Source of the DNA: Lachnospiraceae bacterium
Lineage (GTDB): Bacteria > Bacillota > Clostridia > Lachnospirales > Lachnospiraceae
DNA: 34,521 nucleotides
Reading direction: 5' to 3'
NCBI GenBank assembly: GCA_029063085.1
Contig: JAIDOW010000089.1
Location: 1 to 34,521, forward strand
The notes under the pieces are model-generated. The model had not been told where the DNA came from, did no database searches, and was given only the letters and a program-made list of their open reading frames with translations. Positions 32,525 through 34,521 of the stretch are shown one piece after another. Position 1 is the first letter of the stretch; each line of letters starts with the position of its first letter. The translations under genes were made by a program, and so were the position numbers.

Positions 32525-33454
32525 CTAAACTAATAGATATATAAAATAAATTGCATATCCGATTAACATAACTACCCCTGCTGACCGTTTCAATCTCTGT
32601 TCTTTTAAAACACCGATCCACAATAATACTCCCGCTGAAATTGCAACCAAAGAATCAATCAAAAAACTTTCTTTAAACGCTACAGGAGTAATTAATGCTG
32701 TTGTCCCTGCCACAAATAAAATATTAAAGACATTGCTTCCCACTATATTACCGATTGCAATATCTGCCTTTCCTTTTGTTGCCGCAGTTACAGAAGTGAC
32801 CAATTCCGGCAATGAGGTTCCGAATGCCACGATCGTAAGTCCGATCAAACGATCGTCCATTCCCAATACAGATGCAATCTTTGACGCATTATCAACAGTC
32901 AGATCACTGCCAAACACAATACCTGCTACACCTACAAGCAGCATAATAATCTGCATCCAGAGTGCTCTTGGTTTTTCCTCCTCTTCCTCCGCCTGCCCCT
33001 TTTTCGCCATAATAAATAGATATATCAGATAAATAATAAATAATCCCCAAAGTACAATTCCTTCCCAAAATACGATTTCATTGCCCGTCCATCCAAGCCA
33101 CATCAATACTCCGGTAATCACCAACATAAAAGGTATTTCATAACGAACAGTAGATTTTTGTACCGCTATCGCCGTAATAAGAGAAGTAATACCAAGAATA
33201 ACCAATATATTCATAATGTTGCTTCCAAGTACATTTCCGATAGTAATACCTGCATTCCCGGTTTTTGCAGCAGTGATACTAACTGCCGCTTCCGGTGCAG
33301 AAGTGCCCATTGCCACAATCGTAAGCCCTATTACCAGCTGAGGAATACCAAACCTGGAAGCAATTCCTGCTGCACCATCCACAAACCAATCTGCACCTTT
33401 GATCAACAACACAAAACCAATTATTAAAAAAATCAATGCAATTAAAATATCCAT
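32525..33454 (-). CDS. CaCA-family sodium/calcium antiporter (YrbG-like)
   Basis: 309 residues with about ten membrane helices in two homologous halves. Alpha-1 repeat: VIGLTIVAMGTSAPEAAVS with GNVLGSNIMNI. Alpha-2 repeat: LIGLTIVAFGTSLPELVTS with GNIVGSNVFNI. The GTSxPE Glu residues (near 55 and 217) are the ion-binding residues of this family. An acidic loop (EEEEE, about 156-160) lies between the halves. It should exchange Ca2+ for Na+ or H+ at the inner membrane. The start is uncertain: the ATG at 33452-33454 gives the usual N-terminus; a GTG five codons upstream (33469) is possible, and neither has an ideally spaced ribosome site (GGAG lies rather far). It follows the EcsC-family gene by 38 bp, likely co-transcribed. 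Confidence 0.93.
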   Translation of the reverse strand: MDILIALIFLIIGFVLLIKGADWFVDGAAGIASRFGIPQLVIGLTIVAMGTSAPEAAVSITAAKTGNAGITIGNVLGSNIMNILVILGITSLITAIAVQKSTVRYEIPFMLVITGVLMWLGWTGNEIVFWEGIVLWGLFIIYLIYLFIMAKKGQAEEEEEKPRALWMQIIMLLVGVAGIVFGSDLTVDNASKIASVLGMDDRLIGLTIVAFGTSLPELVTSVTAATKGKADIAIGNIVGSNVFNILFVAGTTALITPVAFKESFLIDSLVAISAGVLLWIGVLKEQRLKRSAGVVMLIGYAIYFIYLLV

Positions 33455-33492
33455 TTTCACTTTCTTCACGCATTTATGCGGAATCTCCTTTC

Positions 33493-34332
33493 TTACACAT
33501 CTTCCATATTCTCTGGATTTTGCCGGAGCAAAAAACGCCGTTTATACTTAAGTGCTGCATAATCTGTAATACGTTTCAAGCAGGTAAAGTCCGCTGTTCC
33601 TCCTACCACCCCCACAAAGGTCATACCTTGTACAAACTTTCCATACAAAAGCTCATGAGACAGAGCCTGAGCAGATGTATCAATTTGTCGAATAATTTGA
33701 AGTTCTGTCACGAATTCATCCATTTCTTTTTCCTGCTCCTGACTCCTTTCCTCATTATAATATCTGTCAATCAGTTTATTTACATCCATATTTTTTTTAC
33801 GCAGATCATCTCCGCTTTGTAATGCTGCGTCAATCATCTTTAAAATAAACAATTTTTCTTTCTCTGTGGTATAAGAAAATCCATAGCTGATCGCTATTTC
33901 ATATATGCTTTTTAAGAGTACGGAAACAAAAATAGGAATATCCGGAATTCCCAATCCTACAATTCCAAAACCAATTCCCTCCACTGTAGAAATCGCCAGA
34001 TTTTTGCCCACAGTCCTCTTTGCCTGTCGTTCAAATTTTTTAACAGTTTTACGGTTAAAATTTTCCTTATCCATTTCCCGTGCATTAAATTTGAATTTTA
34101 AAATCTGTTTATCCTTACGATAAGTCTTCTCAATAATGCCTACTCCTTTTTCAAACACTGCAACAAACGCCTTAGTAAATGCCGTCTCTAATGTATGCTG
34201 CAACGTATCCGGCACCTTTTTCTCCACCAGACTGACCCATTTCGGAGTCTTATCCATTACATGCTTAACAACAAAGGATTCTTCTTTTAATTCCTGTAAT
34301 CTCCATTCATTTTCCCATGAAAACCGACTCAT
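33493..34332 (-). CDS. EcsC-family protein
   Basis: 279 residues. The central region (about 105-160) has the EcsC pattern: a Gly-rich hydrophobic hairpin GIGFGIVGLGIPDIPIFVSV followed by LLKSIYEIAISYGFSY. A second Gly-rich patch (about 235-247, GMTFVGVVGGTAD) lies near the C-terminus. The rest is helical and charged, with no signal peptide. In B. subtilis ecsC sits beside the ecsAB transporter genes, but its function is not established; no ABC transporter is next to it here. The ribosome site AGGTG lies six bases before the ATG. First gene of a probable operon with the CaCA antiporter. Confidence 0.85.
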   Translation of the reverse strand: MSRFSWENEWRLQELKEESFVVKHVMDKTPKWVSLVEKKVPDTLQHTLETAFTKAFVAVFEKGVGIIEKTYRKDKQILKFKFNAREMDKENFNRKTVKKFERQAKRTVGKNLAISTVEGIGFGIVGLGIPDIPIFVSVLLKSIYEIAISYGFSYTTEKEKLFILKMIDAALQSGDDLRKKNMDVNKLIDRYYNEERSQEQEKEMDEFVTELQIIRQIDTSAQALSHELLYGKFVQGMTFVGVVGGTADFTCLKRITDYAALKYKRRFLLRQNPENMEDV

Positions 34333-34358
34333 AATGCACCTACCTTTATATAAATAGC

Positions 34359-34387
34359 ATTATATGGATTTTTCTTCCATTTTGCAA
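34359..34387 (-). promoter_or_regulatory. Promoter of the EcsC-CaCA operon
   Basis: On the minus strand TTGCAA (34387-34382), 17 bp, TATAAT (34364-34359), 27 bp before the start codon of the EcsC gene. Confidence 0.8.
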
Positions 34388-34521
34388 TATTAGATAGGAA
34401 ATTCTTGTTTAGCTTACTGGGGACGCTTCCATGGCGGGTGAGGACGGACGCAGGAATCTATGGATATAGGGTTCTACGAAAGACACACTTGCGTTCAATA
34501 TTCCAACGTAACGGTACATAA
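34388..34521. other. Right-end non-coding sequence, nothing recognised
   Basis: From 34415 on the stretch is more GC-rich than the flanking spacer (GGGGACGCTTCC, GGCGGGTGAGGACGGACG). No reading frame with a ribosome site, and no tRNA or terminator was seen. It may belong to an upstream element cut by the window edge. Confidence 0.3.

Noticed and set aside
17230-34480. 11-mer ACGCAGGAATC shared (inverted) between the ABC-F leader and the right end
   Set aside because: Matches of this length are expected many times by chance in 34 kb; the flanks do not align.

Overview
This is a 34.5-kb stretch of AT-rich chromosome. It most probably comes from a gut-type Clostridia, family Lachnospiraceae. 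That is an inference from several things: AGGAGG-type ribosome sites, a short clostridial-type ThiC, a BceRSAB module, VanRS-like and Lsa-like ABC-F proteins, and tightly packed genes almost all on the minus strand. Only the ABC-F gene and the GH25 lysozyme are on the plus strand. No rRNA, tRNA, transposase, phage structural gene or CRISPR array was seen.

Layout. 1-1806: sugar ABC importer, with a permease cut by the window edge and its binding lipoprotein, behind a 400-bp spacer full of inverted repeats. 2213-2806: membrane-anchored XRE regulator. 3068-5695: YfhO-type polytopic membrane protein. 5990-7952: VanRS-like two-component system. Its promoter and the yfhO promoter carry the same 10-11-bp-phased direct repeats at the same distance from the -10 box, which suggests one regulon. 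8170-8987: operon of three small membrane proteins. 9137-11658: GH1 (phospho-)beta-glucosidase and a ROK kinase, a plausible non-PTS beta-glucoside pathway. 11952-16735: complete BceRSAB antimicrobial-peptide sensing and detoxification module, in two transcription units. 16987-18957: ABC-F antibiotic-resistance-type ATPase with a long leader holding a three-codon minigene, stacked hairpins and an intrinsic terminator, i.e. a probable drug-responsive attenuator. 19045-21586: small coiled-coil protein, SfsA, isochorismatase-family hydrolase and endonuclease III. 21680-26699: TPP-riboswitch-controlled thiamine operon thiC-thiM-thiE-HAD-thiD, with no thiazole-synthesis genes. 26794-27441: GH25 muramidase. 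27575-28690: FKBP/trigger-factor-like lipoprotein. 28802-30955: a fused GT4 glycosyltransferase-aldo/keto reductase. 31125-32340: coiled-coil protein translationally coupled to an HD-GYP protein. 32525-34332: CaCA antiporter and EcsC-family protein.

A recurring theme is envelope stress: the BceRSAB module, ABC-F, VanRS-like system, YfhO, GT4, lipoprotein foldase and GH25. The least explained signals are the ABC-F leader, the shared phased repeats of the VanRS-like system, a degenerate intergenic element filling two separate inter-gene gaps just before start codons, a perfect 22-bp palindrome inside the thi operon, and the GT4-AKR fusion. All statements come from reading the sequence by eye; no database search or folding program was run.
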